DNA from: Arsenophonus melophagi
Lineage (GTDB): Bacteria; Pseudomonadota; Gammaproteobacteria; Enterobacterales; Enterobacteriaceae
NCBI GenBank assembly: GCA_032378655.1
Contig: JAVYJS010000025.1
Location: 1-6,252 of the forward strand
DNA: 6,252 nt
Reading direction: 5' to 3'
Shown: positions 5,621-6,252 of the stretch, piece after piece
Layout: each line of letters begins with the position of its first letter
Numbering within the stretch: the first letter of the stretch is position 1
The notes under the pieces: model-generated
Database searches by the model: none
The model's input: only the letters and a program-made list of their open reading frames with translations
What the model was told of the DNA's origin: nothing
Made by a program: the position numbers and the translations under genes

Positions 5621-5785
5621 GCTGATTGGTATCAGGAAAACATTATCTTTTTTAATTTATTATTACTGGTACCATCCAGTATCTATTAAATCATCAGTAA
5701 TAATCAACATATCTCACTCATAATCCAAAGCATGAGTAATTGCATTAATGAATCAACTTAGTGCTACACTTGAAGAATTGCTACA
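5621..5785 (-). pseudogene. Decayed phosphoribosyltransferase, gpt-like
   Basis: On the minus strand, 5675-5707 reads LIITDDLIDTG, which matches the PRPP-binding loop of purine phosphoribosyltransferases and is closest by eye to xanthine-guanine phosphoribosyltransferase Gpt (FIVIDDLVDTGGT in E. coli). In the same frame, after three stops, 5621-5641 reads VFLIPIS, resembling the Gpt C-terminus (VVFVPPISGR). The intact protein has nearly 50 residues between these two points; only 11 codons remain, so a large internal deletion is implied. Upstream in the same frame the match is weak and broken by stops (5714-5716, 5753-5755), with a Cys-Ser-rich stretch near 5783 that could match CISSYD. Intact Gpt salvages guanine, xanthine and hypoxanthine. 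The relic cannot be functional. Other phosphoribosyltransferases (Prs, Apt) fit less well, but the assignment rests on two short blocks. Confidence 0.5.
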
Positions 5786-5847
5786 AGAAGTAGCAAAAGA
5801 AGAAAGTAATGTTACTATAAGTCATGTATATTAATATCCTGCGAATA

Positions 5848-6024
5848 CTATAAAAATTGAATTTGATAATAAAGATTTTTAGTTTCAAAGAAATTGTTAG
5901 CAACAAAATACAGTAATATTAACATAGCAATAATAGCATTATTCACAATAATGTAGGGTAAGATTACCAAGATAAGATCTTGAATAATCATGTTCATAAA
6001 CGTTGAATGATTACGCATATCCAT
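5848..6024 (-). CDS. Hypothetical 58-residue hydrophobic protein
   Basis: An ATG at 6022-6024 opens 58 codons ending in TAG at 5848-5850. The frame is open a little further, back to a stop nine codons upstream. The product starts with a short polar part (MDMRNHSTF) and continues with DLILVILPYIIV and NAIIAMLILLYFVA, which would make one long or two short membrane segments, then a polar tail (ETKNLYYQIQFL). GGA five bases before the ATG is a marginal ribosome site. I do not recognise the family. Hydrophobic frames arise easily in AT-rich spacer DNA, and a 7-bp stem (CATTATT/AATAATG, 5937-5953) lies inside it. It may be a real small membrane protein, a fragment of a decayed transporter, or chance. 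Confidence 0.25.
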   Translation of the reverse strand: MDMRNHSTFMNMIIQDLILVILPYIIVNNAIIAMLILLYFVANNFFETKNLYYQIQFL

Positions 6025-6252
6025 TAAAATCCAGTTTTTGATACTCTATTGTAGAAATCTTATACTAATGGCGTTAGTAAATAACATTTACCCATTGATA
6101 CCTTTTACGAAAGATTAAATGGCTATTTATGTTGAAAACATCTACTTCAGAGATGAAGAATCGAGGTATAACATACATCATGTAAACAAAAGAAGTTAAG
6201 GTAGTTAACCATACTTAAGTTAAAGACTCTTCAATGATTCCAAAAGCACGAT

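Larger units (their letters stand above)
5421..6252. other. Gene-poor region upstream of hemE
   Basis: No intact recognisable gene is present in these 830 bases. In E. coli nudC, rsd and thiC lie on this side of hemE; I see none of them. The stretch contains a 26-bp palindrome, a gpt-like relic and one small hydrophobic frame, listed separately. The last 220 bases (about 6030-6252) show nothing I can interpret on either strand. I could not find a convincing hemE promoter in 5421-5525. Confidence 0.6.

Noticed and set aside
5748..5834. Plus-strand 28-codon frame (MNQLSATLEELLQEVAKEES...) with a faint Nudix-box flavour, tempting as a NudC relic because nudC adjoins hemE in E. coli.
   Set aside because: It lacks the upstream Gly and the Arg of the Nudix box, the spacing is off by one, it lies on the opposite strand from the expected nudC, and it is antisense to the upstream part of the gpt-like relic.
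1..6252. tRNA, rRNA, CRISPR arrays and insertion sequences.
   Set aside because: I saw no T-loop-like GTTCGAATCC motifs with acceptor stems, no regularly spaced repeats and no transposase motifs or terminal repeats.

Overview
The window looks like part of the chromosome of an AT-rich gammaproteobacterium of the Enterobacterales type, most likely a host-restricted insect endosymbiont with a shrinking genome. The three intact proteins (PurH, PurD, HemE) keep almost the same lengths as their E. coli counterparts and follow them residue by residue over long stretches. The DNA is AT-rich, codons favour A/T in third positions, and about a third of the window is non-coding. I cannot name the genus from sequence alone.

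Layout. Positions 1-150 are the leader of purH, with a clear Shine-Dalgarno and only a tentative promoter. purH (151-1743, +) and purD (1760-3043, +) form a two-gene purine operon with a 16-base gap. Positions 3044-4343 are a 1.3-kb stretch without a convincing gene, rich in inverted repeats, with one perfect DnaA-box match, a promoter-like pair and one stop-interrupted hydrophobic reading frame. hemE (4344-5408, -) converges on purHD. Positions 5409-6252 hold a 26-bp perfect palindrome, a strongly decayed relic of a phosphoribosyltransferase gene that looks like gpt, and a 58-codon hydrophobic reading frame of unknown status.

Context. As I recall the E. coli K-12 map, purHD and hemE are also convergent and separated by zraR, zraS, zraP, yjaH, hupA, yjaG and nfi; nudC, rsd and thiC lie on the far side of hemE. 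Here the flanking genes keep that order and orientation, but everything between them is gone and nudC/rsd/thiC are not visible. The long spacers are best read as ground left by gene loss.

Function. PurD makes glycinamide ribonucleotide, an early step of de novo purine synthesis, and PurH performs the last two steps to IMP. HemE makes coproporphyrinogen III for heme. A decayed purine-salvage gene (gpt-like) close to a retained de novo purine operon would fit a cell that makes rather than salvages its purines, but that link is an inference. I found no CRISPR array, insertion sequence, tRNA or rRNA, and no clear sign of a new biological system. The most notable items are the gpt-like fossil and the set of long, perfect inverted repeats confined to the non-coding DNA.
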